A stretch of 40,939 bases of DNA from Glycomyces buryatensis (GCF_004912275.1 NZ_STGY01000043.1:1-40939); one strand, 5' to 3'; positions 15,807-24,916 are shown, numbered from the stretch's first letter. A program made the numbers and translations. Notes: generated by a model not told the origin, from the sequence alone.

Positions 15807-16883
15807 CTAAGCGGCTTTCGCCCAAGTGGTGGAGGCCCTGATGACCAGCTCGGACTGCAGCGCCGGGAATCGCGGCGCGGTGGTCTGCTCGATCTTGCTG
15901 AGAAGCTCCTGCACTCCCGCGCGTCCCTGCGCGGCGAAGTTCACGCGCAGCGTGGTCAGCGGCGGCGAGAAGAACGCGGCCTCGGGAATGTCGTCCACGC
16001 CGGTGACGCTGATGTCCTCGGGCACGCGCAGTCCCAGTTCCTTCGAGGCGAGCATGACGCCCAATGCCATCTGGTCGTTCGCGGCCACGATCACGGTGGC
16101 CTCAAGGCCCGCGCCGAGGCCCATGACCGCGTCGTAGCCGGACTTGGCGGACCAGTCCCCGTGGATCGTCCCGGTGGAGACCAGGCCGCGGTCGTCGAGC
16201 GCCCGCTCGTAGGCCCTGGCGCGGTTGCGCGAGGCCGACCAGGTCGGCGGTCCGGCGATGTGGAGGAAGGATTCGTGGCCGAGGCCGGCCAGATACGCGA
16301 TGAGCGAGGGGAATCCGACGGTCGTCAGCTCGGTCTGGACCCCGGTGATCGCATCGTCCCTTTCGGAGGCGATGTGAGCCGGGACCCGGAAATCGGTGCG
16401 GTCGAACACCTCGTTCATCGCGTCGGTCGAGGCGAGCACGAGGACCCCGGCGACGTCGAGCTGCGCGACCAGTCCGGCCGCTTCGCCCACCGCATCGGGA
16501 TCGCTCATGTCCAGCGAGATGATGTCGAGCAGGTATCCCGCCTGCCTGGCCGCGATGCTGGCGCCCTGGACGATCCGGCTCGGTCCGACCTGGTCGATCT
16601 CGTGGGTGAGCGCCGCCAGTCGGTGGGGGCGGCCGCTTTTGAGCGAGCGCGCGGTGAGGTTCGGCTGGTACTTCAGCTCGGCGAGGGCCTTGACGACCTT
16701 CTCGCGCGTGTGCGGCCGGATGCCCTCGTACCCCTTTAGGAAGCGGCTCACCGTCTGGTGGGACACCCCCGCGGCGCGGGCGACGTCGTAGATCGTGGCG
16801 GGCTTGGTCGCCGTCCCTTCACCGTTCGCCGCTTCGCCGACCTCGGCGAGTGGGGCGTCGTCACCGACCGCGTCCACAACCAT
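15807..16883 (-). CDS. LacI-family transcriptional repressor
   Basis: A 358-residue LacI/GalR regulator. After a ~27-residue N-terminal extension comes the helix-turn-helix TIYDVARAAGVSHQTVSRFLKG and the hinge helix, then a periplasmic-binding-protein-like effector domain ending near the C-terminus. ATG at 16883 is preferred because GGAGG lies six bases upstream; a GTG at 16919 would extend it by 12 residues without a clear site. It is divergent from the GH42-transporter operon and convergent with the GH93 gene, and palindromes occur at both promoters. The inducer is probably an arabino- or galacto-oligosaccharide imported by the neighbouring transporter. Confidence 0.9.
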   Translation of the reverse strand: MVVDAVGDDAPLAEVGEAANGEGTATKPATIYDVARAAGVSHQTVSRFLKGYEGIRPHTREKVVKALAELKYQPNLTARSLKSGRPHRLAALTHEIDQVGPSRIVQGASIAARQAGYLLDIISLDMSDPDAVGEAAGLVAQLDVAGVLVLASTDAMNEVFDRTDFRVPAHIASERDDAITGVQTELTTVGFPSLIAYLAGLGHESFLHIAGPPTWSASRNRARAYERALDDRGLVSTGTIHGDWSAKSGYDAVMGLGAGLEATVIVAANDQMALGVMLASKELGLRVPEDISVTGVDDIPEAAFFSPPLTTLRVNFAAQGRAGVQELLSKIEQTTAPRFPALQSELVIRASTTWAKAA

Positions 16884-16973
16884 CCGGTACCTCCGACTTT
16901 CGATCTCGGCCTGTGACACGTCGTTTTGTCGCCCGCCGCACCTGTCTGAACCCAGTCTGGCTCATCGGCGGGA

Positions 16974-16987
16974 GTTTATCGAAAACA
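16974..16987. promoter_or_regulatory. Weaker LacI operator half-site pair
   Basis: TTTATCGAAAACAT matches one arm (GAAAACAT) of the perfect operator at 17005-17018 and degenerates in the other arm. The two centres lie about 31 bases apart, roughly three helical turns, which would let two dimers sit on one face of the DNA between lacI and the GH42 gene. Confidence 0.5.
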
Positions 16988-17004
16988 TAGTGCTAGATTC
17001 GTCT

Positions 17005-17018
17005 TGTTTTCGAAAACA
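17005..17018. promoter_or_regulatory. LacI-family operator, perfect palindrome
   Basis: TGTTTTCGAAAACA is a perfect 14-bp palindrome with the central CG typical of LacI-family operators. It lies in the divergent lacI/GH42 intergenic region and recurs with one mismatch upstream of the GH93 gene. Confidence 0.8.
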
Positions 17019-17074
17019 TTACGGGTTAGTGTTCTCACTCACCACACTGGTAACAGCAATGGAGCAATCACAAG

Positions 17075-19222
17075 ATGTCGTCACGTCCCCCAGCGTCGCC
17101 TCCCCCCGGAGTGCTTTTCGGCGCGGCCTACTACGCCGAGTACCACCGGTCGGACCGCCTCGACCAGGACCTCGACCTCATGCAGGCGGCCGGTTTCACG
17201 GTGATCCGCGTGGGGGAGTCGGTGTGGTCGACGTGGGAGCCGCGTGACGGCGAGTTCGATCTCGAGTGGCTGGAGCCGGTCCTGGACGGGGCGCACCGCC
17301 GCGGCATCAGCGTCATCCTCGGCACGCCGACCTACGCCGTCCCGCCGTGGCTCCAGACGGCCTACCCCGAGATCGCGGCAGAGCGCCGTACCGGCGAGCG
17401 GATCCCTTGGGGCGCACGCCAAGAAGTCGACTACACCCACCCCGGATTCCGCTTCCACTCCGAGCGCGTCATCCGCGAAATCCTCAAGCGGTACGCCACC
17501 CACCCCGCGATCATAGGCTTCCAGGTCGACAACGAACCGGGCCTCGAGCTCTTCCACAACCACGGCGTGTTCACCCGCTTCGTGCGCGGTCTCAAACAGC
17601 AGTACGGCGACGTCGCGACCCTCAACCGCGAATGGGGCCTGACCTACTGGTCGCACCGGATCGACGACTGGGCCGAGCTGTGGCGCCCGGACGGGAACAC
17701 CTTCCCCCAGTACGACCTGGCCTGGCGCCGCTTCCAAGCGGAGCAGACCACCGAGTTCATCGGCTGGCAGGCGGACCTGGTCGACCAGTACCGCGGTGAG
17801 GGCCAGTTCGTCACCACCTGTCTCCAGTACCCCCGCCGCGGGCTGGACGACGAGCGGCTGGGCCGGGTCCTGGACATCGCGGCAGGCAACCCCTACTACG
17901 GGATGCAGGACCACCTGGACGCCCTCAAGGAGCGGCAGCAGCCGAACGACTGGACCACCACGGGGGTCGCGGGCCTGTTCGGGCAGGCCGACCGGATGTA
18001 CTCCTCGAAGCAGGCGCGCTACCTCGTCACCGAGACCAACGCGCAGGCGATCGGGACGGCCGACGCCAACTTCCCGCCCTACCCCGGCCAGCTCAAGCAG
18101 GCCGCCTACGCCTTCATCTCGCGCGGCGCGGCGATGATCGAGTACTGGCACTGGCACACCCTTCCCTATGGCGCCGAGACCTACTGGGGCGGCATCCTGC
18201 CGCACAGCCTGGTGCCCGGCCGCGTCTACTCCGAGCTGTCAGAGCTCGGAGCAGAGCTGCGACAGCTCGGCACCGCCCTCGACGGCTACGAGCCCGACTG
18301 CGACGTCGCCGTCCTGTGGTCGAACCCGAGCCGGTACGCGATGCAGTTCATGCCGCCGCTGTCCGATGAGGGCAAATCGGACGACGAGTCCTACGAGCAC
18401 ATCGTCTCCGCCTTCCACCGGGGCGTGATCGACGCCGGACGCCAGGCGCGCGTCATGCACCTGGACCAGGCCGCCGATCTCGGCGCGGCCGCACTCGCCG
18501 AGCGCTTCCCGGTCCTGGTCGCCGCGGGCGTCTACATCGCCACGGACGCCGAGCTCGCCCTGCTGCGCGAATACGCCGAACTCGGCGGACACCTGATCCT
18601 CGGCGTCCGCACCGGCTACGCCGACGAGGAGGCGCGCGCCCGCGTCGCGGTCGCGCCGGCCATCGTGGGCGAGGCCGCGGGCGTGCGGTACGAGGAGTTC
18701 TCGAACCTCGAAGAGCCGGTCCCCGTGACCGGCACCGGCATCCTGGACCTCGACGAGGACGCCGCCGCCCTCTGGTGGATCGACGGGCTCATCCCCGAAG
18801 GGGCCGAGACCCTCGCCCGCTACGAGCACCCCCGGTTCGGCGACTTCCCCGCCGTCACCACCAATGCGGCCGGGGCCGGCCGGATCACCGTCGTCGGCAC
18901 CGTCCCCACCCCCGGCCTCGCCCGCGGCCTCGTCCAATGGGCCGCTCCCGCCTCCGCCGTCGACGAACTCGCCGGTGCCCTCGCCGCACCGATCACGGTG
19001 TCCTCGGGAACCGTGCCGGACGGGCGCCAGACCTGGTTCACCTTCAACTGGGGCTGGAAACCGCAGAACCTGACGCTCGCCCGCGCCGTGACCGACGCGG
19101 TCACCGGCGAACTCCTGCCCGCCGGCACCGAGGTCGCACTCGAGGCCTGGTCGACACGCGCGTTCACCGCCGCCCGGACCGCCGCAAGCGCCGATACCCC
19201 TGAAAGGACCCTTCCCCAATGA
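17075..19222 (+). CDS. GH42 beta-galactosidase
   Basis: A 715-residue family 42 glycoside hydrolase. GVLFGAAYYAEYH opens the TIM barrel, the acid/base Glu is E154 in QVDNEPG and the nucleophile is E320 in LVTETNAQ. A trimerisation-like domain and a C-terminal beta domain follow. No signal peptide, so it cleaves imported oligosaccharides in the cytosol, as beta-galactosidase or as the arabinopyranosidase activity known for some members. The ATG at 17075 has GGAG about nine bases upstream. It is first in an operon with the transporter genes and overlaps the next start by 4 bp, downstream of two LacI sites. Confidence 0.92.
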   Translation: MSSRPPASPPPGVLFGAAYYAEYHRSDRLDQDLDLMQAAGFTVIRVGESVWSTWEPRDGEFDLEWLEPVLDGAHRRGISVILGTPTYAVPPWLQTAYPEIAAERRTGERIPWGARQEVDYTHPGFRFHSERVIREILKRYATHPAIIGFQVDNEPGLELFHNHGVFTRFVRGLKQQYGDVATLNREWGLTYWSHRIDDWAELWRPDGNTFPQYDLAWRRFQAEQTTEFIGWQADLVDQYRGEGQFVTTCLQYPRRGLDDERLGRVLDIAAGNPYYGMQDHLDALKERQQPNDWTTTGVAGLFGQADRMYSSKQARYLVTETNAQAIGTADANFPPYPGQLKQAAYAFISRGAAMIEYWHWHTLPYGAETYWGGILPHSLVPGRVYSELSELGAELRQLGTALDGYEPDCDVAVLWSNPSRYAMQFMPPLSDEGKSDDESYEHIVSAFHRGVIDAGRQARVMHLDQAADLGAAALAERFPVLVAAGVYIATDAELALLREYAELGGHLILGVRTGYADEEARARVAVAPAIVGEAAGVRYEEFSNLEEPVPVTGTGILDLDEDAAALWWIDGLIPEGAETLARYEHPRFGDFPAVTTNAAGAGRITVVGTVPTPGLARGLVQWAAPASAVDELAGALAAPITVSSGTVPDGRQTWFTFNWGWKPQNLTLARAVTDAVTGELLPAGTEVALEAWSTRAFTAARTAASADTPERTLPQ

Positions 19223-20154
19223 CCGCCCTCAAACAGCACGCGCAGGCGCCGGAGCGCCTCCGCCGGCCGCGGCCGGGGCCGCGCCGAGTGCGAAGGGACT
19301 GGCGCGGATGGCAGTTCGTCGGCCCGTTCGCATTCGTCTTCGTCTTCGTCTTCATCGCCCCGCTGGCGTACGCCCTGTGGCTGAGCCTGTTCCAGAACCG
19401 GCTCGTAGGCGGCAACGTCTTCGTCGGACTCGAGAACTACCGGACCGCGCTCGCCGATCCGCAGTTCTGGGACGGCGCCCTCCGAGTCGGACTCTTCCTG
19501 CTGGTCCAAGTGCCGGTCATGCTGCTCCTCGCGCTCATCGCCGCCCTGTCCATCGACAGCGCCCGCCTCTACGCCAGCGGCCTGTTCCGCCTGGTGATCT
19601 TCCTGCCCTACGCGGTCCCGGCCGTCGTCGCGGTCCTGATGTGGGGATTCATCTACGGCAACCAGTTCGGCCTCGCCGCCGACCTCAACGGACTCCTCGG
19701 CTCGGACCTCATCACGCCGTTCGCGCCGAAGTGGATCCTCGCCTCGCTGGGCAACATCGTCACCTGGGAGTTCGTCGGCTACAACATGCTGATCTTCTAC
19801 TCCGCCCTGAAGACCATCCCGCATGAGCTCTACGAGGCCGCCGAGATCGACGGCGCGACCCGGTTCCAGGTCGTCAAGGCCATCAAGCTCCCCGCCGCGC
19901 GCGGGGCGATCGTGATCGCCACCATCTTCTCGATCATCGGCAGCTTCCAGCTGTTCAACGAACCGAACGTGCTGAACCCGCTGGCCGACAACGTGATCAC
20001 CAGCTACTTCACACCGAACATGTACGCCTACAACCTCAGCTTCGCGGGCCAGCAGTACAACTACTCCGCCACCATCGCCATCATCATGGGCCTGATCACC
20101 GCCGTGATCGCCTACGTGGTCCAGCTCCGCGGCACCCGCAGAGAGGACCGCTGA
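19219..20154 (+). CDS. Sugar ABC transporter permease 1 (MalF-like)
   Basis: A 311-residue inner-membrane permease of the CUT1 sugar-uptake family. A basic N-terminus precedes six hydrophobic segments. The EAA loop that contacts the ATPase reads EAAEIDGATRFQVVKAIKLP, near residue 214. ATG 19219 overlaps the GH42 stop (ATGA). It should pair with the next gene product to import oligosaccharides made by the secreted arabinanase or similar enzymes. Confidence 0.92.
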   Translation: MTALKQHAQAPERLRRPRPGPRRVRRDWRGWQFVGPFAFVFVFVFIAPLAYALWLSLFQNRLVGGNVFVGLENYRTALADPQFWDGALRVGLFLLVQVPVMLLLALIAALSIDSARLYASGLFRLVIFLPYAVPAVVAVLMWGFIYGNQFGLAADLNGLLGSDLITPFAPKWILASLGNIVTWEFVGYNMLIFYSALKTIPHELYEAAEIDGATRFQVVKAIKLPAARGAIVIATIFSIIGSFQLFNEPNVLNPLADNVITSYFTPNMYAYNLSFAGQQYNYSATIAIIMGLITAVIAYVVQLRGTRREDR

Positions 20155-21050
20155 TGTCCACCTACCGCACTATCAACCCGAGGGTCCGCAGGCCTTCATC
20201 GGTCGCCAAGCCCCGCAAGTCGATCGGGCTCACCATCGCCATGGGCCTGTTCCTCGCCTACGCGCTCGTCCCGCTCGGCTGGCTCGCGATCAACGCCACC
20301 AAGACGCAGCCCGACCTGTTCTCCGGGTCCGGCCTCGCCTTCGGCGACTCGTTCGCGCTGTGGGACAACATCGTGCAGACCTTCGCCTACAACGACGGCA
20401 TCTTCCTGCGCTGGCTCGGCAACACGCTCCTGTACGTCGTCGTCGGCGCCGGGGGCGCCACGCTGCTTGCCACACTGGCCGGCTACGGACTGGCGAAATA
20501 CGCCGTGCCCGGCCGCAAGGCGTACTTCGCCGTCGTCCTCGGCGCGATCGCCGTCCCCGGCACCGCCCTGGCCGTTCCGACCTTCCTGCTGTTCAGCCAG
20601 CTCGGCATGACCAACACGCCGTGGGCGATCATCGTCCCCTCGCTCATCAGCCCCTTCGGGCTCTACCTCATCTGGGTGTACACCCTCGAATCGGTGCCGA
20701 AGGAACTGCTCGAAGCCGCACGCATGGACGGGGCGAGCGAACTGCGCATCTTCCTCACCATCTCGGTGAAACTGCTGACGCCCGGCATCGTGACCGTCGC
20801 CCTGTTCGCGATCGTCGCGACCTGGAACAACTACTTCCTGCCCCTCATCATGCTCAGCGACCCCGACTGGTACCCGCTCACCGTCGGGCTCAACCAGTGG
20901 AGCCAGCAGGCCTCCGGCGTCGCCGCCGAGCCGATCTTCAACCTCGTCCTCACCGGATCGCTCCTCACGATCGTCCCGATCGTCGCGATCTTCATCGTCC
21001 TGCAGCGCTTCTGGCAGTCCGGCCTGAGCGCCGGAAGCGTCAAGGGCTGA
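20154..21050 (+). CDS. Sugar ABC transporter permease 2 (MalG-like)
   Basis: A 298-residue CUT1 permease with six hydrophobic segments and the EAA loop LEAARMDGASELRIFLTI. Its ATG overlaps the last base of the preceding stop (TGATG), so translation is coupled. No ATP-binding gene is found in this locus. Actinobacterial CUT1 systems often share one MsiK-type ATPase encoded elsewhere, and I infer that here. Confidence 0.92.
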   Translation: MSTYRTINPRVRRPSSVAKPRKSIGLTIAMGLFLAYALVPLGWLAINATKTQPDLFSGSGLAFGDSFALWDNIVQTFAYNDGIFLRWLGNTLLYVVVGAGGATLLATLAGYGLAKYAVPGRKAYFAVVLGAIAVPGTALAVPTFLLFSQLGMTNTPWAIIVPSLISPFGLYLIWVYTLESVPKELLEAARMDGASELRIFLTISVKLLTPGIVTVALFAIVATWNNYFLPLIMLSDPDWYPLTVGLNQWSQQASGVAAEPIFNLVLTGSLLTIVPIVAIFIVLQRFWQSGLSAGSVKG

Positions 21051-21134
21051 ACACCGAGCGCCGACCCCTTGGGCCAGCTCGGACCACCACGGGTGCTCAC
21101 GCACCCGGCACAACGGAGTGAAGGAAACCGAACC

Positions 21135-22493
21135 ATGACCAACTTGAAGAGGCGCACGATCCTCGCCGGGATCCCCGCCGCACTCACCACGATCCTCGCC
21201 GGGATCCCCGCCGCACTCACCACGGGCGCCCTCGCCGCCTGCGGTTCCTCGACCGAGGAAGCCGCCGCAGGCAAGCCCGCCGACCTCGACGCCGCTCTGG
21301 AGAAAGGCGGCAAGCTCACCTACTGGACTTGGACGCCCTCCGGCGAGGACCAGGCGAAGGCCTTCATGGACCAGTACCCGAATGTCGAGGTCGAGGTCGT
21401 CAACGCCGGCACCGCCACCGACGAGTACACCGCCCTGCAGAACGCCGTCGCCGCCGGCTCCGGCGCACCGGACGTCGCCCAGATCGAGTACTACGCGCTC
21501 CAGCAGTTCTCGCTGTCCGACTCGCTCGTGGACCTCACCCAGTACGGCTTCGCCGACCTCGAGGACCAGTACACGGCCTCGACCTGGGGCGCGGTCAACC
21601 TCGGCGGAATCTACGGCCTGCCGCAGGACTCCGGACCCATGGTCATGCTCTACAACCAGGCCGTGTTCGACGAGTTCGGCATCGAAGTCCCCACCACCTG
21701 GGACGAGTACGTCGCCGCGGCCCAGGCGCTCCACGCCGCCGACCCGGGCAAGTACCTCACGAACGACGCCGGCGACCCCGGCTTCGCCCAACCGCTGATG
21801 TGGCAGGCCGGCGGCCATCCCTACACAGTGGATGGAACCGACGTCAAGATAGACCTCCAGGACGAGGGCACCAGGCGCTGGGCCGACATGTGGAACCAGA
21901 TGCTCGAGCCCGGCCTGCTCGCCCCGATCTCGACCTGGAGCGACGACTGGTGGAAGGCCCTGTCGGACGGCACCGTCTCCAGCCTCATCATCGGCGCCTG
22001 GATGCCCGGCATCCTCGAAGGCTCGGTCCCCGACGGTGCCGGCGACTGGCGCGTGGCCCCCGTCCCGAGCTACGACGGCAGCCCCGCCACCGCCGAGAAC
22101 GGCGGCAGCGCCCAGTCGGTGCTGAAGCAGTCCAAGGACCCGGCGCTCGCCGCGGCGTTCCTGCGCTGGCTGAACAGCTCCGAGGAGAGCGTCGACGTGT
22201 TCCTCGGAAGCGGCGGCTTCCCCTCCACCACTGCCGACCTCACCTCGGAGGAGTTCCTGAGCGTGGCGCCCGAGTACTTCGGCGGGCAGAAGATCAACGA
22301 AGTCCTCGTCGCCGCGTCCGAGAACGTGGTCCCCGGATTCGAGTACCTGCCCTACCAGGTGTACGCCAACAGCGTCTTCCCCGACACGGTCGGCACCGCC
22401 TACACCGAATTGAGCGACCTCAATGCCGGCCTGACGGCCTGGCAGGAGACGCTGGTGACCTATGGGGAGTCGCAGGGCTTCAAGGTGAACTAG
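21135..22493 (+). CDS. Sugar-binding lipoprotein of the ABC transporter
   Basis: A 452-residue extracellular solute-binding protein (family 1). The signal has a twin-arginine-like KRR followed by a long hydrophobic stretch and lipobox LAAC, so it is probably a Tat-exported lipoprotein. The mature part shows KLTYWTWTPSGEDQAKAF and LPQDSGPMVMLYNQAVF, usual in oligosaccharide-binding proteins. The hydrophobic region holds an exact 33-bp tandem duplication. The ATG at 21135 follows GAAGGAAA. It is 84 bases after the second permease gene and likely in the same operon. Confidence 0.93.
   Translation: MTNLKRRTILAGIPAALTTILAGIPAALTTGALAACGSSTEEAAAGKPADLDAALEKGGKLTYWTWTPSGEDQAKAFMDQYPNVEVEVVNAGTATDEYTALQNAVAAGSGAPDVAQIEYYALQQFSLSDSLVDLTQYGFADLEDQYTASTWGAVNLGGIYGLPQDSGPMVMLYNQAVFDEFGIEVPTTWDEYVAAAQALHAADPGKYLTNDAGDPGFAQPLMWQAGGHPYTVDGTDVKIDLQDEGTRRWADMWNQMLEPGLLAPISTWSDDWWKALSDGTVSSLIIGAWMPGILEGSVPDGAGDWRVAPVPSYDGSPATAENGGSAQSVLKQSKDPALAAAFLRWLNSSEESVDVFLGSGGFPSTTADLTSEEFLSVAPEYFGGQKINEVLVAASENVVPGFEYLPYQVYANSVFPDTVGTAYTELSDLNAGLTAWQETLVTYGESQGFKVN
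21156..21221 (+). repeat. Exact 33-bp tandem duplication in the signal peptide
   Basis: Bases 21156-21188 and 21189-21221 are identical and encode TILAGIPAALT twice. The duplication is in frame and doubles the hydrophobic core between the Arg pair and the lipobox. Exact identity, even at synonymous positions, indicates a recent slippage event. Confidence 0.9.
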
Positions 22494-22521
22494 GGGGTGT
22501 CTGGTGATCCCGACGTTCGCA

Positions 22522-22550
22522 GGGGGTCCCGATCGGCATCGGGATCCCCC
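22522..22550. terminator. Terminator-like hairpin after the binding-protein gene
   Basis: GGGGGTCCCGAT at 22522-22533 pairs with ATCGGGATCCCCC at 22538-22550, 12 base pairs with one bulged base and a CGGC loop. It lies 28 bases past the stop of the sugar-binding lipoprotein gene. No U tract follows, as is common in high-GC actinobacteria. Confidence 0.65.
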
Positions 22551-22668
22551 GACCACCGCAAGTCGCGGGCATCGCGGGCGCCCGCTGCGGAGGCAGATCG
22601 GGACGAAAGCATTCGGCGCTTGACCGCCGACTCACGCCCGGCGCGGCGAATCTCGGCTGAATGGGAAT

Positions 22669-22752
22669 GCCACCGCCCTGCGCGCGTCTCGGGGAGGCCG
22701 GGATCAGCGGCTCGGTGATCTCCCACAGCCCATCGGGCACAAACCTTTCAAC
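22669..22752 (-). pseudogene. IS5-family transposase N-terminal fragment
   Basis: The minus frame encodes VERFVPDGLWEITEPLIP then ASPRRAQGGG, typical of the first 30 residues of IS5-type transposases. After GGG the frame no longer resembles a transposase, and no DDE region is present. The sequence just after the neighbouring gene's stop (GGGGGTGTCTGGTGATC) resembles IS5-type ends, which would make about 22494-22760 one IS remnant. Confidence 0.55.
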
Positions 22753-22797
22753 AAACGCAGCCGCACACGATCCTCGCAAGCGTTCAGGCTCAAGTCC

Positions 22798-23841
22798 TCA
22801 GCGGAGCGGGACTCTGGCGTCGCCAATAGCCAAGTCGGCCAGCAAGTTCGCGATGAACAGCGCCACGATGTGCATCGCGATGCCGTAGACGAACACACCA
22901 GTCGATGCGGCGTCAAAGAGCTCATCGGTAAACCCGGTGGTCGGCACCAGCCGCAGCGAGCAACCCAGGTAGACGATTCCGGCAACAAGGCCGAGGAATC
23001 CCAGGATGATCATGTCCGCTCGGCACAGTCGATGCACATTCCCTCGGTAGTACGCGAGTCGGCCTCCCTCGGAGACCTCGGCGATCCACTTCGAAGGCGG
23101 CTTCGAGAACGCGGCGGCCGAGAGCAGGATGAGGACGTACCCACCGAACCCGAGCACCGGAGTCAGGGGAAACCTCGTGACCTGGACCGCCTCAGAGTAG
23201 GAGTCGACGAACACGATGCCGCTGCTGACATCGTCAGAGTCGTAGACCGCCCACACCAGGCCGTCCCAGTTGTCAGTTCCGCGCGGATCGACCTTCGTGC
23301 TGATCTGGTCATTGACCAAATGGAAACTCGTGCTCGTCGGGATGGAGCCGGTGAACTCGAAACTGTACCGGGGACCGCGCCGGCTGCTGGACTTCTCCAC
23401 TTCGCCAATCGAGGTGATGGTTACTGGGCTGATCCCGGGGTCGCCATCGATGAGAGCGCGCCAAGCGGGGTCATCACCGAGTGTGCCGCTGACGAGCGCG
23501 AAGACGGCGCAGACGCCGAGGAGCATCATGCTGTGGACGGCGAACGCCCGCCGCCGCAACAGTCGCCGTGCGGCAGTCTCGGCGAAGGGAAGCTCGCTCT
23601 TGGCAAGCCTTCGAACTGTACGGGCGCGGTCCAGTCGCCACTGGAGCCGCAACCACACGAGCACCAGCACCACCGCTGCCAGGAGCAACGTGCATGCGGC
23701 GAGTTCGGAGAACACGCCGTGCCACCAGACGTATCCGGCGACCTGCATCGAGACCACCGCGATCAAGCAGAAGTTCGCTCCAACGAGGGCAGCCGTCATC
23801 ATCTGTCGACGAGAGCGCCGGGAAACATAGCGGGGCTGCAT
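22798..23841 (-). CDS. Multi-pass membrane protein of unknown function
   Basis: A 347-residue membrane protein. I see about six hydrophobic segments: two near residues 15-64, one near 98-118, one near 228-248 and two in the last 75 residues. Between the third and fourth is an exported or cytosolic soluble loop of about 100 residues, with PVTITSIGEV and later WAVYDSDDVSSGIVFVDS. That loop is reminiscent of DUF3592-type domains, but I do not assign it. The start has no strong ribosome binding site. It appears monocistronic, flanked by an IS fragment and a small ORF. No function can be offered. Confidence 0.7.
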   Translation of the reverse strand: MQPRYVSRRSRRQMMTAALVGANFCLIAVVSMQVAGYVWWHGVFSELAACTLLLAAVVLVLVWLRLQWRLDRARTVRRLAKSELPFAETAARRLLRRRAFAVHSMMLLGVCAVFALVSGTLGDDPAWRALIDGDPGISPVTITSIGEVEKSSSRRGPRYSFEFTGSIPTSTSFHLVNDQISTKVDPRGTDNWDGLVWAVYDSDDVSSGIVFVDSYSEAVQVTRFPLTPVLGFGGYVLILLSAAAFSKPPSKWIAEVSEGGRLAYYRGNVHRLCRADMIILGFLGLVAGIVYLGCSLRLVPTTGFTDELFDAASTGVFVYGIAMHIVALFIANLLADLAIGDARVPLR

Positions 23842-23923
23842 GATCAGCGCTTTCAGGGGAGGGGTGGTGAGGCGATCCGAGCCAAGGATACCGGCACCGA
23901 CACGAAGCGACCTGCCGCGAGTC

Positions 23924-24070
23924 CTAGCCCTTCACCTGCTTCTTGGCGGTGGCGACCTTGAGCAGATAGACCTGCCACTCTTCGAACTGAGCCAGCCCCA
24001 GATCCCGGACACGGCTCGAGACCAGCCGCCCATGGGGAACTCGTGGCCGAATCGTGGCGGCAGACGTCAA
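23924..24070 (-). CDS. Small ORF or 3' gene remnant, 48 residues
   Basis: A minus-strand frame ending in LAQFEEWQVYLLKVATAKK-QVKG reads like real protein, with a plausible amphipathic helix. The only start is TTG at 24070, directly after GAAGAGG with almost no spacing, and an upstream in-frame stop is close by. It may therefore be the tail of a deleted gene. It lies 83 bases before the membrane protein gene on the same strand. Confidence 0.3.
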   Translation of the reverse strand: MTSAATIRPRVPHGRLVSSRVRDLGLAQFEEWQVYLLKVATAKKQVKG

Positions 24071-24153
24071 CCTCTTCGCAGACCGGCCCAGGAGTCATCC
24101 CGACACTTAACCGCAACCGTCGGCGGGCCGACCAGCATCAGAGGAGGAACGTA

Positions 24154-24648
24154 ATGCGCAAGCGCATCCTGATCATGCTCGCCGCGATCATCGCGGCAGT
24201 CTCAATCGCCGGGACGTCAACGGCCTCGGCGACCCCCGTGAACACCGACGAGGTGACCGTCGAGTCGGTCATGGCGCAGGGGGACGTCCAGACGCAGACT
24301 TCCAGCGCGTGCCGTAGCTACATCGAAGCCGCAGGATATCGGGTAGGCCCCTTGGTCACACGCGCCTGCCGTATCGGTGTCGACAGCTATCAACAAGCGG
24401 CAGTCCTCGTCGGCGCGTTCGCGCTGACGACGGGTCTGGCCGTCGTCCCGGCATTTGCGGAAGGCGACGATCCCGCTGGCGGCGCCCCCGTACCGCAGGA
24501 GGTGCCCGCACCGCAACTGGACGCCGCTTCGAACGTAGGGCCTTTCGGCGGCCCCTCCGATCCGGACTCCGACGGGCCCGGGTCCTCGGAAAGCCGCAGC
24601 GCGGGCAGCCTCGGATTCAGTGCGGACGACCCGTCGTGGATCGCCTGA
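24154..24648 (+). CDS. Small secreted protein of unknown function
   Basis: A 164-residue exported protein. A signal peptide is clear (basic MRKR, hydrophobic core, cleavage near TASATP). The mature part has two cysteines (SSACRSY and TRACRIG) that could form a disulfide, then a hydrophobic segment AAVLVGAFALTTGLAVVPAFA that could insert in a membrane, and a tail rich in Pro, Gly, Ser and Asp. GAGGAGG lies six bases before the ATG, a strong site. I recognise no family. A secreted toxin-like or surface peptide is possible but unsupported. Confidence 0.7.
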   Translation: MRKRILIMLAAIIAAVSIAGTSTASATPVNTDEVTVESVMAQGDVQTQTSSACRSYIEAAGYRVGPLVTRACRIGVDSYQQAAVLVGAFALTTGLAVVPAFAEGDDPAGGAPVPQEVPAPQLDAASNVGPFGGPSDPDSDGPGSSESRSAGSLGFSADDPSWIA

Positions 24649-24916
24649 GTTTCCCACACGACGGCCGTTGGCACTGTCCACGACTGATCCCTGCCACCCG
24701 TTCCCTTCCACACATTGGCCGACTGGTCCGCCGCACACGAGGGCGGCGCGATAAGGGCAACAGTCGCGACGAGTGCGCCAGCGCCGGTCATCCTCGACGG
24801 AATCCGTCGCTATTCGCTCGAATACGTTGAGCTTCTTGCATCTTGAGTCGACGCGTTGGCGAGCCGCCTCTGGTCGTGTTCCGGCGCTGTGTCGCCAGGG
24901 GATGGTCGGGCGGTGG

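Noticed and set aside
20196..22556. 786-codon minus-strand open frame opposite the transporter genes
   Set aside because: Same cause. It spans three real genes and their gaps and has no recognisable motif.
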